Source: Planococcus maritimus (GTDB lineage: Bacteria > Bacillota > Bacilli > Bacillales_A > Planococcaceae). Taken from it: a DNA stretch of 64,000 nt. Position 1 is the first letter of the stretch. Each line of letters opens with the position of its first letter. Below, one piece after another: positions 18,994 through 27,917 of the stretch. Position numbers and translations under genes: made by a program. The stretch covers positions 2,138,501 through 2,202,500 of the forward strand of contig NZ_CP016538.2 of NCBI RefSeq assembly GCF_001687625.2, in the 5' to 3' direction. Under the pieces are notes generated by a model. It ran no database searches. It had not been told where the DNA came from and worked only from the letters and a program-made list of their open reading frames with translations.

Positions 18994-20004
18994 TCAATAC
19001 AAATGGCACGCAACTTGATGGCCTGGCCGCACTTCTGTCAACACGGGTTTCTGTTGTGAGCAGACTTCCATCGCCACCGGGCAGCGCGTGTGGAACGGGC
19101 AACCGGCAGGCGGGTTTTGAGGGCTCGGCACATCCCCTTTCAAGACAATCCGCTCTTTCCGCTTTGCCGGATTTGGTTCCGGAATTGCGGAGATGAGCGC
19201 TTGTGTGTAAGGATGCAGCGGTTCTTTGTATAAATCTTTATTTGAAGCAAGCTCTACGAGGTTGCCCAAATACATCACGCCGATTCGATCGCTCATATGC
19301 TTTACGACACTCAAGTCGTGCGCAATGAAGAGATAGGTCAGATCGAATTCGATTTGCAGTTCTTTTAATAAGTTCAGCACCTGGGATTGCACAGACACGT
19401 CGAGCGCGGATACCGGTTCATCTGCGACAATCAACTTAGGGTGCAGTGCCAGCGCGCGGGCGATGCCGATGCGCTGTCTTTGGCCGCCTGAAAATTCATG
19501 GGCGTATTTATAATAAGCCTCTTCAGGCAAGCCAACCCGCTTCAGGAGCGTCTTGATTTCCTGCTCCAATTCTTTTTTATTGCGCTTTTCGTAATTGAGG
19601 ATCGGCTCGGCAATGATGTCGCCGACCATCTGCGTCGGATTCAGCGACGCGTAGGGATCTTGAAACACCATTTGAAAATTTCGTCTGGCCTTTTGCAATC
19701 TAGACCCTGATAACCGGGTGATGTCTTTTCCTTCAAAAAGGATTTCGCCTTCCGTCGGTTTCATCAGCCTCAAGATGGTTCGCCCGGCAGTTGATTTGCC
19801 GCAGCCTGATTCACCGACCAAGCCAAGCGTCTCCCCTCTCCTAATCGCAAACGACACGTCGTCCACCGCTTTAACATTGCCGATGGTCCGCTTGAAAAAG
19901 CCGCCAGTGACTGGATAGTATTTTTTCAAATTCCGGATTTCGAGAAGATTTTCACGCTTATCTAAGTGATCGATTCGGTCCTGGATAAAGTCTCTAGTGG
20001 TCAT
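18994..20004 (-). CDS. appF: Peptide ABC transporter ATPase AppF
   Basis: 336-residue ATPase. Walker [10 protein letters not shown], signature FSGGQRQRI, Walker [10 protein letters not shown]. The C-terminal segment has the Cys set typical of oligopeptide ATPases ([15 protein letters not shown] and VACHLY), which is missing from OppD and OppF of the other operon. ATG overlaps the appD stop as ATGA, with AAGGAG upstream. Confidence 0.93.
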   Translation of the reverse strand: MTTRDFIQDRIDHLDKRENLLEIRNLKKYYPVTGGFFKRTIGNVKAVDDVSFAIRRGETLGLVGESGCGKSTAGRTILRLMKPTEGEILFEGKDITRLSGSRLQKARRNFQMVFQDPYASLNPTQMVGDIIAEPILNYEKRNKKELEQEIKTLLKRVGLPEEAYYKYAHEFSGGQRQRIGIARALALHPKLIVADEPVSALDVSVQSQVLNLLKELQIEFDLTYLFIAHDLSVVKHMSDRIGVMYLGNLVELASNKDLYKEPLHPYTQALISAIPEPNPAKRKERIVLKGDVPSPQNPPAGCPFHTRCPVAMEVCSQQKPVLTEVRPGHQVACHLY

Positions 20005-21044
20005 AATGCCGCGACTCCTTGTCGTTCTCTTTTTTGGTCACTGGGCCAACTTTCTTCATATAATAGGCACGCGGCTTCGTGTCGATTGTCCACTTTTGCA
20101 AGCTGCGGTGTTACCGTCAGGCATTCTTCCATCGCTTTCGGGCAACGGTTCGCAAAACGGCAACCTACTTGCGGCATGTTGATAACAGATGGCACAAGCC
20201 CTTCAATCGTCGCAAGCTCCTCGACATCTTCGTCCATTTTCGGGATCGCTTTCATCAGCAATTCCGTATATGGATGCTTGGGACTACTGAACAAATCATC
20301 CACAAATGCGCGTTCTACGATTTTGCCTGCATACATGACCAATACTTCGTCGCAGATTTCTGCTACGACTCCTAAGTCGTGTGTGATGAGGATGATCGAC
20401 ATATCGTTCGCTTCTTGTATGCCTTTCATCAATTCGAGGATTTGCGCTTGCACCGTCACGTCCAAAGCGGTCGTCGGCTCGTCGGCGATCAGCAATTTCG
20501 GTTGGCACGCAATCGCCATGGCAATCATGACGCGCTGGCGCATCCCCCCGGACAATTGATGGGGGTATTCAGTAACAATTTGTTCAGCCCTCGGTATCCC
20601 CACTTGCTTCAATAAAGCGACTGACCGCAACCGAGCTTCTTTTTTGGTCAGTTTCTCATGATTCAAGATCACTTCCTCAATTTGATAGCCAATGGTGAAT
20701 ACCGGATTGAGCGAAGTCATCGGTTCTTGGAAAATCATCGAGATGTCTTTTCCGCGAATATCATTCATTTTCTTATCGGAAAATTTTGAAATTTCTTGTC
20801 CTTCGAATTCGATTTTGCCGCCTCGGATCTTACCGACGCCATTTGGCAGCAATTGCATAATCGATAGCGACATGACGCTTTTGCCGCAACCTGATTCTCC
20901 TACCACCCCGACGATTTGCTTCGGCAGGACATCAAAGCTGACGCCATCGACTGCGTTATAATAATCGCCGTCAATTTTGAAGCCAGTTTGGAGGTTTTTA
21001 ACCCGCAAGAGCGGTGTAGACTCATTTATTCCATAAGCTGTCAT
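20001..21044 (-). CDS. appD: Peptide ABC transporter ATPase AppD
   Basis: 347-residue ATPase, first gene of the app operon. Walker A GESGCGKS, signature LSGGMRQRV, Walker [11 protein letters not shown]-terminal Cys motif [18 protein letters not shown] with GAGGTG. A degenerate CodY-like match (AATTAACAGAAAAAA, four mismatches) lies 20-34 bp upstream at 21064-21078, so shared CodY control with opp is possible but weak. Confidence 0.93.
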   Translation of the reverse strand: MTAYGINESTPLLRVKNLQTGFKIDGDYYNAVDGVSFDVLPKQIVGVVGESGCGKSVMSLSIMQLLPNGVGKIRGGKIEFEGQEISKFSDKKMNDIRGKDISMIFQEPMTSLNPVFTIGYQIEEVILNHEKLTKKEARLRSVALLKQVGIPRAEQIVTEYPHQLSGGMRQRVMIAMAIACQPKLLIADEPTTALDVTVQAQILELMKGIQEANDMSIILITHDLGVVAEICDEVLVMYAGKIVERAFVDDLFSSPKHPYTELLMKAIPKMDEDVEELATIEGLVPSVINMPQVGCRFANRCPKAMEECLTVTPQLAKVDNRHEAACLLYEESWPSDQKRERQGVAAL

Positions 21045-21140
21045 GAAAACACCTCAAAATTCTTTTTTTTCTGTTAATTCCAACTAGTTTTAAGCATATT
21101 ACAAAAGTATTACATGCGCAATATAATTTTTGTATTTTAA

Positions 21141-21236
21141 GAAATGATTACCATATAGAGAAAATCATTTCTTTTCCCATGTCTTGCTTTTGCTATGTAT
21201 CGCTGATGATAGCCCACTTTGAAATGATTGCCATAT
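21141..21236. promoter_or_regulatory. Repeated GAAATGATT motifs upstream of app
   Basis: GAAATGATTRCCATAT occurs twice as a direct repeat (21141-21156 and 21221-21236, exactly 80 bp apart). An inverted AATCATTTC (21163-21171) makes a dyad with the first copy. The rest of the 21045-21248 gap has no gene. This could be an operator cluster for the app operon; the regulator is unknown. Confidence 0.4.
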
Positions 21237-21248
21237 TAAAAATTATAT

Positions 21249-21278
21249 AAAAAAACTCCTGTTTCCAGGAGTTTTTCG
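21249..21278 (-). terminator. Terminator copy on the left of element 2
   Basis: 30-bp unit: A7, then CTCCTG TTTC CAGGAG, then TTTTTCG. Identical to 21517-21546 over all 30 bases. Because A and T runs flank the stem, it can work in either direction. Confidence 0.85.
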
Positions 21279-21516
21279 CAGGTTGTTGAGAAAGTTTAGA
21301 AGCCGTAATTTCCGAAGCTTATCGCACGACTCCGTGGGCTCGCGCCCAAGCCTCCTCAGTCGCTTTGCGCCTTGCGGGGTCTCGGTCGTCTCGCTGATCC
21401 ACAGGAGTCGAGCGAACGCTTCTCCAACTACTTATAGAGGTCATTAATTGTTGGATATAGAAATGGTTGTCTTTTTTCTTAATAGATAGCGAACTATGAA
21501 ATTTTTCAACACTCTG
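21279..21516. mobile_element. MITE-like element 2, flanked by duplicated terminator
   Basis: 238-bp non-coding block between two perfect 30-bp direct repeats, each a complete hairpin terminator. Terminal inverted repeats: left CAGGTTGTTGAGAAAGTTT, right end on the other strand CAGAGTGTTGAAAAATTT (14 of 18 aligned positions equal). The central part, from CCGAAGCTTATCGC to AGAGGTCATT, is strongly similar to element 1 in the same orientation. The open frame crossing it (21319-21594, minus strand) runs into fabF in another frame and is not a gene. Confidence 0.72.
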
Positions 21517-21546
21517 AAAAAAACTCCTGTTTCCAGGAGTTTTTCG
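21517..21546 (-). terminator. fabF terminator, right copy flanking element 2
   Basis: Hairpin CTCCTG TTTC CAGGAG with a run of seven T on the minus strand, eight bases after the fabF stop. Presumed original terminator of fabHF, duplicated by the element. Confidence 0.92.
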
Positions 21547-21553
21547 ATAAGCC

Positions 21554-22789
21554 TTATACTTTTTTGAAGACGAGTGAAGCGTTATGTCCGCCAAAGCCTA
21601 GTGAATTGCTCATTGCATAAGAGAAATCAGCTGTTCTAGCTTCATTCGGTACATAATCCAAATCCAATTCCTCGTCTGGTGTTTCGTAATTGGTCGTCGG
21701 TGGCATGATGCCTTCTTTCAAGGCCAAAGCCGTGAAGATAGCTTCGATGCCGCCTGCTGCGCCTAGCAAATGCCCTGTCATTGATTTTGTTGAACTCATG
21801 CCGAGCTTGTAAGCGTGGTCGCCAAAGACCGTCTTGACTGCCATCGTTTCGAACATATCATTATAAGGCGTGCTCGTGCCATGTGCATTGATATAGCCGA
21901 TCGCGTCTTTTTCAACGCCTGCATCTTCAATTGCCTGTTGCATAGCGCGTGCTGCTCCTTCGCCGCCTGGAGCTGGAGCCGTAATATGATGCGCATCTCC
22001 AGTGGAGCCATAGCCGACCACTTCTGCATAAATTTTCGCGCCGCGTGCTTTGGCGTGCTCGTATTCTTCCAGAATGACAATACCAGCACCTTCGCCGATG
22101 ACAAAGCCGTCACGGTTTTTATCGAATGGGCGTGATGCCGTTTTGACATCTGCATTCGTTGTCAATGCCGTATTTGCTGTAAAGCCGGCTACCGACAAGC
22201 GTGTGATTGGAGCTTCTGCGCCGCCTGAAATCATGACATCCGCATCTCCACGCTGGATAACCTTAAAGGCGTCGCCGATCGAATTCGTGCCGGATGCACA
22301 AGCCGTTACCGAGCAAGAGTTGATGGCTTTCGCACCGAAGTGGATCGATACTTGGCCTGATGCCATATCGGGAATAATCATTGGCACGAAAAACGGGCTG
22401 ATGCGACGAACACCGCGTGAGTTCAACACGTCCATTTGGTTTTCGATCGTTTCCATTCCGCCGATGCCGGATCCGATCCAAACGCCCGTGCGGAGAGCCG
22501 TTTTCTCATCTAGCTCTAGTTGCGCATCTTTCATTGCCATGATCGATGAAGCGAGTGCGTAATGAGTAAAACGGTCCATCTTACGTGCTTCTTTGCGTTC
22601 GATGTAATCTTCAATTGAAAAGTCTTTTACTTCTGCAGCTACTTTCGCAGGATACTGATCGGCATCCAAGCGAGTTAGCGGGCCTACGCCTGACTTGCCT
22701 GCTTTGACCGCTTCCCATGTGCTTTCCGCACTATTTCCAAGCGGCGATACTGCACCAATACCTGTTATGACGACACGACGATTTTCCAT
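21554..22789 (-). CDS. fabF: 3-oxoacyl-ACP synthase II
   Basis: Condensing enzyme that elongates acyl-ACP with malonyl-ACP in fatty-acid synthesis. 411 residues from ATG at 22789 (AAGGAAG, 8 bases); the frame runs on to 22810 without a better start. The thiolase-fold catalytic triad is complete: Cys164 in VTACASG, His303 in NAHGTSTP and His340 in SMTGHLLG. It lies 27 bp after fabH and shares its FapR-controlled promoter. Confidence 0.97.
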   Translation of the reverse strand: MENRRVVITGIGAVSPLGNSAESTWEAVKAGKSGVGPLTRLDADQYPAKVAAEVKDFSIEDYIERKEARKMDRFTHYALASSIMAMKDAQLELDEKTALRTGVWIGSGIGGMETIENQMDVLNSRGVRRISPFFVPMIIPDMASGQVSIHFGAKAINSCSVTACASGTNSIGDAFKVIQRGDADVMISGGAEAPITRLSVAGFTANTALTTNADVKTASRPFDKNRDGFVIGEGAGIVILEEYEHAKARGAKIYAEVVGYGSTGDAHHITAPAPGGEGAARAMQQAIEDAGVEKDAIGYINAHGTSTPYNDMFETMAVKTVFGDHAYKLGMSSTKSMTGHLLGAAGGIEAIFTALALKEGIMPPTTNYETPDEELDLDYVPNEARTADFSYAMSNSLGFGGHNASLVFKKV

Positions 22790-22816
22790 TTGATTTACTT
22801 CCTTTCGCATATCCGA

Positions 22817-23749
22817 TTATTTCCCCCACTTCATAGCAATTGCGCCCCAAGTCAATCCACCGCCGAAGCCGACCATGACAACTACATCGTCATCTTTGAT
22901 ACGGCCTTCCTCTAAATCTTCTACAAGTGAGATTGGAATTGACGCTGCTGAAGTGTTTCCGTATTTTTGTATTGTTTTCGACATTTTCTCTACCGGTAAA
23001 TCAAGACGAGCCCGAGATGATTCCATGATTCGGATATTCGCTTGATGCGGGATAAGAAAGTCGACATCTTCTTTGTCTAAGCCAGCTTTTTCGATCACAT
23101 TGATGGCGGATTCCCCCATTTGGCGCACCGCAAATTTAAACACTTCACGGCCATTCATGACCAAATGCTTGTCTTGATACAAATGTTCGCCGCCAGTGCC
23201 GTCCGCCCCAAGTTCGAACGATAGAATCCCGCGGCCTTCTGACACTTTGCCAATTACAGCCGCGCCAGCTCCGTCGCCGAATAAGACAGCCGTGTTGCGA
23301 TCTTCCCAATTGGTGATTTTTGAGAGCTTCTCAACACCAACTACTAGGACGTAGCGATACGTATCCGATTCAATGAATTGTTTCGCTGTGATGACTCCGT
23401 ACATGAACCCCGCACATGCGGCAGAAATATCCATAGCTGCCGCATTCACCGCACCGATCTGCTGCTGAATGTCGCATGCGACAGAAGGAAATGGGCGGTC
23501 AGGCGTGACAGTCGCTACTAGGATCAGTCCGATGTCTGCTGGATCGATTCCAGCAGATGCGATTGCCTGTTGTGCCGCGACCCGGGCCATATCCGATGTA
23601 TCTTGTTCATCGCGTGCAATCCGGCGTTCTTCAATGCCGGTCATGGTTCGAATCCATTCATCCGAGGTGTCCATGCGCTGCTCCAAATCAAAGTTGGTCA
23701 ATTTATCTTCCGGCAAGCATCTGCCGGTACCAATGATTCCAGCATTCAT
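22817..23749 (-). CDS. fabH: 3-oxoacyl-ACP synthase III
   Basis: Initiates fatty-acid synthesis by joining acyl-CoA and malonyl-ACP; in Bacillota it usually prefers branched primers. 310 residues from ATG at 23749. Catalytic residues Cys112 (SAACAGF), His235 (PHQANIR) and Asn265 (YGNTSAAS) are all present. The next in-frame ATG upstream (23764) is possible but the GAGGG spacing favours 23749. First gene of fabH-fabF; yjzB-like gene divergent upstream, as in B. subtilis. Confidence 0.97.
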   Translation of the reverse strand: MNAGIIGTGRCLPEDKLTNFDLEQRMDTSDEWIRTMTGIEERRIARDEQDTSDMARVAAQQAIASAGIDPADIGLILVATVTPDRPFPSVACDIQQQIGAVNAAAMDISAACAGFMYGVITAKQFIESDTYRYVLVVGVEKLSKITNWEDRNTAVLFGDGAGAAVIGKVSEGRGILSFELGADGTGGEHLYQDKHLVMNGREVFKFAVRQMGESAINVIEKAGLDKEDVDFLIPHQANIRIMESSRARLDLPVEKMSKTIQKYGNTSAASIPISLVEDLEEGRIKDDDVVVMVGFGGGLTWGAIAMKWGK

Positions 23750-23782
23750 ATCTATATCCCTCATTTCGATTAATATCAATTA

Positions 23783-23799
23783 TTAGTACCTGGTATTAA
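23783..23799 (-). promoter_or_regulatory. FapR operator
   Basis: TTAGTACCTGGTATTAA closely matches the FapR palindrome TTAGTACCNGNTACTAA. It abuts the -10 on the downstream side, so FapR binding would repress fabHF until malonyl-CoA accumulates. Confidence 0.92.
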
Positions 23800-23827
23800 T
23801 AATACGCCCTTTTCCAATCGATTTCAA
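23799..23827 (-). promoter_or_regulatory. fabHF promoter
   Basis: On the minus strand TTGAAA (23827-23822), 17-bp spacer, TATTAT (23804-23799). Confidence 0.85.
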
Positions 23828-23939
23828 GTTGGCGACATATTTCCGACAAAAACTTTCGAAACGCGCGAAACTTTCTTTCTGAAAAGGCTTCCTTATGCTA
23901 TGATAAAACTAGTTATTCTATGTATAGAGGTGAAAACAG

Positions 23940-24122
23940 ATGCAATATATCGGAACTCTTTTCTGGTCTGTCCTTATTATTTCCATGTTGAATTATGTAG
24001 TAAGTGCTGTACAAAACGTGCCATTCGACTTTCCAATCGGTCTCGTCATGGCAGTAGCAGTTACTGTATTGATCATCGTTATGGATGCCATCATCCCGAA
24101 AGAAGCAGCAAAAGAATATTGA
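23940..24122 (+). CDS. DUF2929 (YjzB-like) small membrane protein
   Basis: 60-residue protein with two predicted membrane helices (about residues 4-26 and 32-52) and a short charged tail. It matches the small YjzB/DUF2929 family, which sits next to fabH in Bacillus; function unknown. ATG with AGAGGTG, 8 bases. A plausible -10, TATGAT, lies about 40 bp upstream. Divergent from fabH. Confidence 0.75.
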   Translation: MQYIGTLFWSVLIISMLNYVVSAVQNVPFDFPIGLVMAVAVTVLIIVMDAIIPKEAAKEY

Positions 24123-24130
24123 TCACAATA

Positions 24131-24166
24131 AAAACGGAAGCCCTTGTGGCTTCCGTTTTTTTTATT
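24131..24166 (+). terminator. Intrinsic terminator of the DUF2929 gene
   Basis: Perfect 12-bp stem 24131-24142 / 24148-24159, loop CTTGT, followed by a T-run to 24163. Confidence 0.93.
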
Positions 24167-24235
24167 TGGCTTGATCTTTTCGACGGCTATTTAAAGTGGA
24201 GCTAGCTTTTAAATACCTTTTTCAAGATTCATAAC

Positions 24236-24362
24236 GGCTGATGGGAATGGAGACGGCGACTCCTGCGGGGACAGCGCGAGCTGAAGCACTAGACTGAGCG
24301 AAAGCGAGAAAAGCGGCTGAAGCCGTGCCCGCGGAAAGCGTCCGTCGCACTGGACATCAGCC
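24236..24362. repeat. 127-bp intergenic repeat with terminal inverted repeats
   Basis: Ends are perfect 8-bp inverted repeats GGCTGATG (24236-24243) and CATCAGCC (24355-24362). The GC-rich interior holds an inner palindrome GGCTGAAGCC and further self-complementary blocks. It looks like a dispersed palindromic repeat family that I recall from Bacillaceae and Planococcaceae intergenic regions. It begins five bases after the clpB stop, where no ordinary terminator is present, so its folded RNA may serve as the 3' end. Confidence 0.65.
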
Positions 24363-24367
24363 TTCTC

Positions 24368-26500
24368 TTATACAGTGATAAGCAATTGTTTATCAGCGTC
24401 CATCGACACTCTCAGTGTAGATCCTGGAGTGACGTCTCCCTTGATCAATTCCTTGGCGATGCGCGTCTCGATTTCACGCTGGATAAAGCGTTTCAACGGG
24501 CGTGCACCAAATACAGGGTCCGTACCAGCTTCAATGATGTAATCGATAACCGCATCATCCACTTCCAAAGAAATTTGTTGTTTTTTCATTCGGACAGCCA
24601 GTTCACCGATCATTTTCTTGGCAATGCCGTAGAAATGCTCATTGGACAATGAATGGAAAATGACGATATCGTCGATTCGGTTTAATAGTTCCGGGCGGAA
24701 ATGCTTACGGAGTTCCATCATAACGATATCTTCTGTGTCGTGCTGGCTGCTCGTACTAATGTGCTGGGAACCGATATTCGAAGTCATGATGACGACGGTA
24801 TTGGAAAAGTTCACGAGCCGCCCTTGGCTGTCAGTGATGCGCCCATCATCCAAAATTTGCAATAAGATATTCGCGACATCCGGATGGGCTTTTTCGATTT
24901 CATCCAGCAACACGACTGAATACGGATTACGGCGAACCGCTTCGGTCAATTGGCCGCCTTCCTCGTAGCCAATATATCCAGGAGGGGCACCGACAAGACG
25001 CGACACGCTATGCTTTTCCATATACTCGGACATGTCGATACGGATAAAATGATCTTCCGAATCGAATAAATTCGCAGCGAGCGACTTCGCGAGCTCCGTT
25101 TTCCCGACACCAGTCGGTCCAAGGAAAATGAACGAGCCAATCGGCTTTTGTTCATCTTTAATGCCGGCACGTGCGCGCCAAACCGCTTCTGTCACGAGTT
25201 CGACAGCTCTGTCCTGCCCAATGACGCGCTCTTTCAGCGTGTCTCCAAGTCGCAAGAGTTTTTCGCGTTCGCCTTCGACCAACTTGGTCACCGGAATCCC
25301 CGTCCAACGGGCGACGATGCCAGCAATTTCTTCTTCTGCCACTTCCTCGCGAAGCAAGCGTTCTCCTCCGTCACCTGCAAGTTCCACTTCCATTGCGCTC
25401 AATTCTTTTTCAAGCTCTGGAATCTTCCCGTGGCGCAGCATTGCCGCAGTATTCAAATCGTATTTGTTTTCCGCATCTTCCAACTGACGGCGATACTGAT
25501 CCAGTTGTTCCCGTTTTTGCTGAACCTTCTGAAGCGATTGTTTTTCTTCATTCCATTGCTGCTGCATGCCTTCAGAGGACGCTTTCAACTCTTTGATTTC
25601 TTCTCGCAGTCCGGCGAGGCGACTCTTGCTCGCTTCGTCTTTTTCTTTGCGAAGTGCCTGCTCTTCAATTTCGAGCTGCATGAGGCGCCGTGTCACTTCA
25701 TCAAGTTCCTGTGGCATGGAATCGATTTCCGTGCGAATCATGGCACATGCTTCATCGATCAAGTCGATTGCCTTATCTGGCAGGAAACGTTCGGTAATAT
25801 AGCGGTCCGACATTGTAGCCGCTGCCACGATCGCCCGGTCATGAATGCGAACCCCGTGGTGGAGTTCAAAGCGTTCTTTCAAGCCCCGCAGGATGGAGAT
25901 CGCATCTTCAACAGAAGGCTCACGCACCATCACTTGCTGAAAACGCCGCTCGAGCGCTGCATCTTTTTCGATATGCATACGGTATTCATCCAATGTCGTA
26001 GCCCCGATGCAATACAGCTCGCCGCGCGCAAGCATCGGTTTGAGCATATTGCCGGCGTCCATTGCGCCTTCTGTTTTCCCGGCGCCGACGATCGTATGGA
26101 TTTCATCGATAAAGAGGATGATTTGCCCTTCGCTGTCTTTTACTTGCTTTAAGACGCTTTTCAGCCGCTCTTCAAACTCCCCGCGGTATTTGGCACCTGC
26201 TATCAACGCACTCATATCAAGTTCGTAAATGACACGGTTCTTTAACCCTTCCGGCACATCGTTTCGGACGATGCGCTGTGCCAGCCCTTCAACAATTGCT
26301 GTCTTGCCGACGCCAGGTTCACCGATCAGTACCGGATTGTTTTTTGTTTTTCTAGAAAGAATCCGGATAACATTGCGGATTTCTTGGTCGCGGCCGATGA
26401 CTGGATCCATTTTTCCGGACTGTGCTTGTTCGACCAGGTTGCGGCCGAATTGTTCCAATGGCGATTTCTGCTGATCGTTTGGATTTTGGAATTGAACCAA
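24368..26500 (-). CDS. clpB: ClpB disaggregase lacking the N domain
   Basis: Hsp100 chaperone that extracts proteins from aggregates with DnaK. The sequence begins directly at the linker before the first AAA+ domain ([10 protein letters not shown] near residue 13). Walker A of NBD1, GEPGVGKT, is at residues 60-67; the coiled-coil middle domain is about residues 255-375; NBD2 with GPTGVGKT is near 460. The middle domain and the absence of an IGF/ClpP loop mark ClpB rather than ClpC. About 150 residues of the usual N domain are absent. TTG at 26500 with AAGGAG 10 bases before it fits best (710 residues); GTG at 26509 is one base from the SD. A CtsR operator is only 25 bp upstream, so nothing is missing through misannotation. 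Confidence 0.9.
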   Translation of the reverse strand: MVQFQNPNDQQKSPLEQFGRNLVEQAQSGKMDPVIGRDQEIRNVIRILSRKTKNNPVLIGEPGVGKTAIVEGLAQRIVRNDVPEGLKNRVIYELDMSALIAGAKYRGEFEERLKSVLKQVKDSEGQIILFIDEIHTIVGAGKTEGAMDAGNMLKPMLARGELYCIGATTLDEYRMHIEKDAALERRFQQVMVREPSVEDAISILRGLKERFELHHGVRIHDRAIVAAATMSDRYITERFLPDKAIDLIDEACAMIRTEIDSMPQELDEVTRRLMQLEIEEQALRKEKDEASKSRLAGLREEIKELKASSEGMQQQWNEEKQSLQKVQQKREQLDQYRRQLEDAENKYDLNTAAMLRHGKIPELEKELSAMEVELAGDGGERLLREEVAEEEIAGIVARWTGIPVTKLVEGEREKLLRLGDTLKERVIGQDRAVELVTEAVWRARAGIKDEQKPIGSFIFLGPTGVGKTELAKSLAANLFDSEDHFIRIDMSEYMEKHSVSRLVGAPPGYIGYEEGGQLTEAVRRNPYSVVLLDEIEKAHPDVANILLQILDDGRITDSQGRLVNFSNTVVIMTSNIGSQHISTSSQHDTEDIVMMELRKHFRPELLNRIDDIVIFHSLSNEHFYGIAKKMIGELAVRMKKQQISLEVDDAVIDYIIEAGTDPVFGARPLKRFIQREIETRIAKELIKGDVTPGSTLRVSMDADKQLLITV

Positions 26501-26525
26501 TCGAATCACGCTCCTTCAAAATTAG

Positions 26526-26542
26526 TTTGACTATCTTTGACT
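26526..26542 (-). promoter_or_regulatory. CtsR operator of clpB
   Basis: AGTCAAAGATAGTCAAA on the minus strand is a perfect RGTCAAA-NAN-RGTCAAA heptad repeat, the target of the heat-shock repressor CtsR. It lies just downstream of the -10. Confidence 0.95.
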
Positions 26543-26548
26543 AATTAG

Positions 26549-26577
26549 ATTATATGTCCGCCCGCCCCCTTTTGCAA
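26549..26577 (-). promoter_or_regulatory. clpB sigma-A promoter
   Basis: Minus strand TTGCAA (26577-26572), 17-bp spacer, TATAAT (26554-26549); transcription should start about 42 bases before the start codon. Confidence 0.85.
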
Positions 26578-26591
26578 CGAAAACGCTCATC

Positions 26592-26630
26592 AAAAAAGCC
26601 GCAAGGAGTCTCCTCCCTGCGGCTTTTTAC
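26592..26630 (-). terminator. Terminator of yitV-yitW
   Basis: Stem AAAAGCCGCA / TGCGGCTTTT with an inner GGAG/CTCC, ending in a run of T on the minus strand. Confidence 0.9.
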
Positions 26631-26637
26631 GGTTCTA

Positions 26638-26946
26638 TTATCGAACGCCGAGCGCCATTTTAGCATAGCGCGACATATGATCTTTGCTCCAGACAGGCTG
26701 CCAGACGATTTTTACATCGACTTCTTCAACCTCCGGCAATTCATATAAGGATGTTTTGACCATCTGGACGATTTGCGGCCCCATTGGACATCCCATTGAA
26801 GTGAGTGTCATAGTGACCACGCAAAAACCGTCTTCGGATAATTCCACATCATATACAAGGCCCAAATTGACGATATCAACACCCAATTCTGGGTCGATGA
26901 CATTTTCGAGTGCACCTAATAGATAATCTTTTGTTTCTTGATCCAT
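26638..26946 (-). CDS. MIP18/DUF59 family Fe-S assembly protein (YitW-like)
   Basis: 102-residue protein of the MIP18/SufT family, involved in maturation or repair of iron-sulfur proteins. The family core is clear: DPELGVDIVNLGLVY near residues 18-32 and the conserved Cys in TSMGCPMGP near residue 53. ATG with AGGAGGG. It follows the esterase gene by 68 bp without a terminator, so the two are probably cotranscribed, as yitV and yitW adjoin in B. subtilis. Confidence 0.88.
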   Translation of the reverse strand: MDQETKDYLLGALENVIDPELGVDIVNLGLVYDVELSEDGFCVVTMTLTSMGCPMGPQIVQMVKTSLYELPEVEEVDVKIVWQPVWSKDHMSRYAKMALGVR

Positions 26947-27014
26947 TTGGAATCCCTCCTTTTCCTGTTAATGCTTATCTTACCAAACATCCTGGCGAAT
27001 TGAAATCGACTTGC

Positions 27015-27782
27015 TTATTCCGTTAATCGTGCGGTGACCCACGAAGTCGCAGCGAGCATCCCTTTTCGGCTGACTGCGTGCGCTGCCTCTGTTTCTTTCA
27101 TGAGCGACAAGCGTTCAGGATATGCAGCATAATCTTGCTGCAACGCATGGAAAAGTCGGTTGGTCGGTTCAAACGGAACGGTCGGGTCTTTCACACCATG
27201 CCAGAAAAAGACCGGGCGTCCGCCAAAGGCTTGACGATTCAAGCTAATGTCAAAGCGTGACAAAGCCTGAAGCATGCCTTCCCGTTCTTTATCAGTCAAT
27301 GGCAAATCGAAACCGCGCGATTCATACTGCCTCATTTGCGCTTTCGCCAGCTCCACATAGTTTCCGGACCCCATCATGACGGCTGCTGCTTTAATCCACG
27401 GATGGGCGGTCAAAGCACCGAGTGTCGTGATTCCACCCATCGATGTACCTCCGACAGCTGGCTCTCCTGCTATCAATTGACGCTTATGCAATTCTGCGTG
27501 TATAAATCCAAGCTCTTCAATTGAAGTTAAAACAATTTCCCAAAAGCGCAAGCTAATCTCAACTTCATCGAGCGATTGATCCCGCTCCCCGTGAAGCAAG
27601 GCATCCGGCAGAATGACACGTACCCCTTGCCGTGCCCATTGCCATGCATAATGTAGATTATGTTCTTTCGCACTCGTATGGCCATGCAAAAAAATGACCG
27701 TTGGCAACGGCCCTTCATCATGTCCATCAGGTGTTATATGTAAGATCGGGATATTTCCCCATAGTTCATTTGTTACTTTCAT
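27015..27782 (-). CDS. Alpha/beta-hydrolase esterase (YitV-like)
   Basis: 255-residue cytosolic serine hydrolase of unknown substrate. The oxyanion-type HGHTSAKE segment is near residue 35, the nucleophile elbow is GGTSMGG (Ser around residue 118), a DP acid lies in KDPTVPFEP, and the catalytic His is probably in EAAHAVS near the C terminus. ATG at 27782 with GAGGAG 8 bases upstream is preferred to the GTG at 27791. The neighbour is the YitW-like gene; a yitU-like phosphatase lies divergent. Confidence 0.85.
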   Translation of the reverse strand: MKVTNELWGNIPILHITPDGHDEGPLPTVIFLHGHTSAKEHNLHYAWQWARQGVRVILPDALLHGERDQSLDEVEISLRFWEIVLTSIEELGFIHAELHKRQLIAGEPAVGGTSMGGITTLGALTAHPWIKAAAVMMGSGNYVELAKAQMRQYESRGFDLPLTDKEREGMLQALSRFDISLNRQAFGGRPVFFWHGVKDPTVPFEPTNRLFHALQQDYAAYPERLSLMKETEAAHAVSRKGMLAATSWVTARLTE

Positions 27783-27917
27783 ATGCTTCACTCCTCACCT
27801 AAATCCTAGCAATTATTCTTTGTTCCCGCAAATTCAGGCATCGTCGTCGGCTTTTTTTGACGGATAGCCTCTATTATCGCTAAACTGAAGAGAGATAGAA
27901 GGGAGCCGGATTTTTAT

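Noticed and set aside
21064-21078. CodY box upstream of appD
   Set aside because: Four mismatches to consensus; too weak to list as a separate feature.
21319-21594. Open reading frame across element 2
   Set aside because: It crosses a terminator and the 3' end of fabF in a different frame.
25148-26152. 334-codon open frame antisense to clpB
   Set aside because: A shadow of codon bias in a well-conserved gene; the protein is rich in F and H with no known domain and no ribosome site.
24368-26509. clpB as a 5'-truncated pseudogene
   Set aside because: Promoter, CtsR operator and ribosome site immediately precede the short ORF, and both AAA+ domains are intact.
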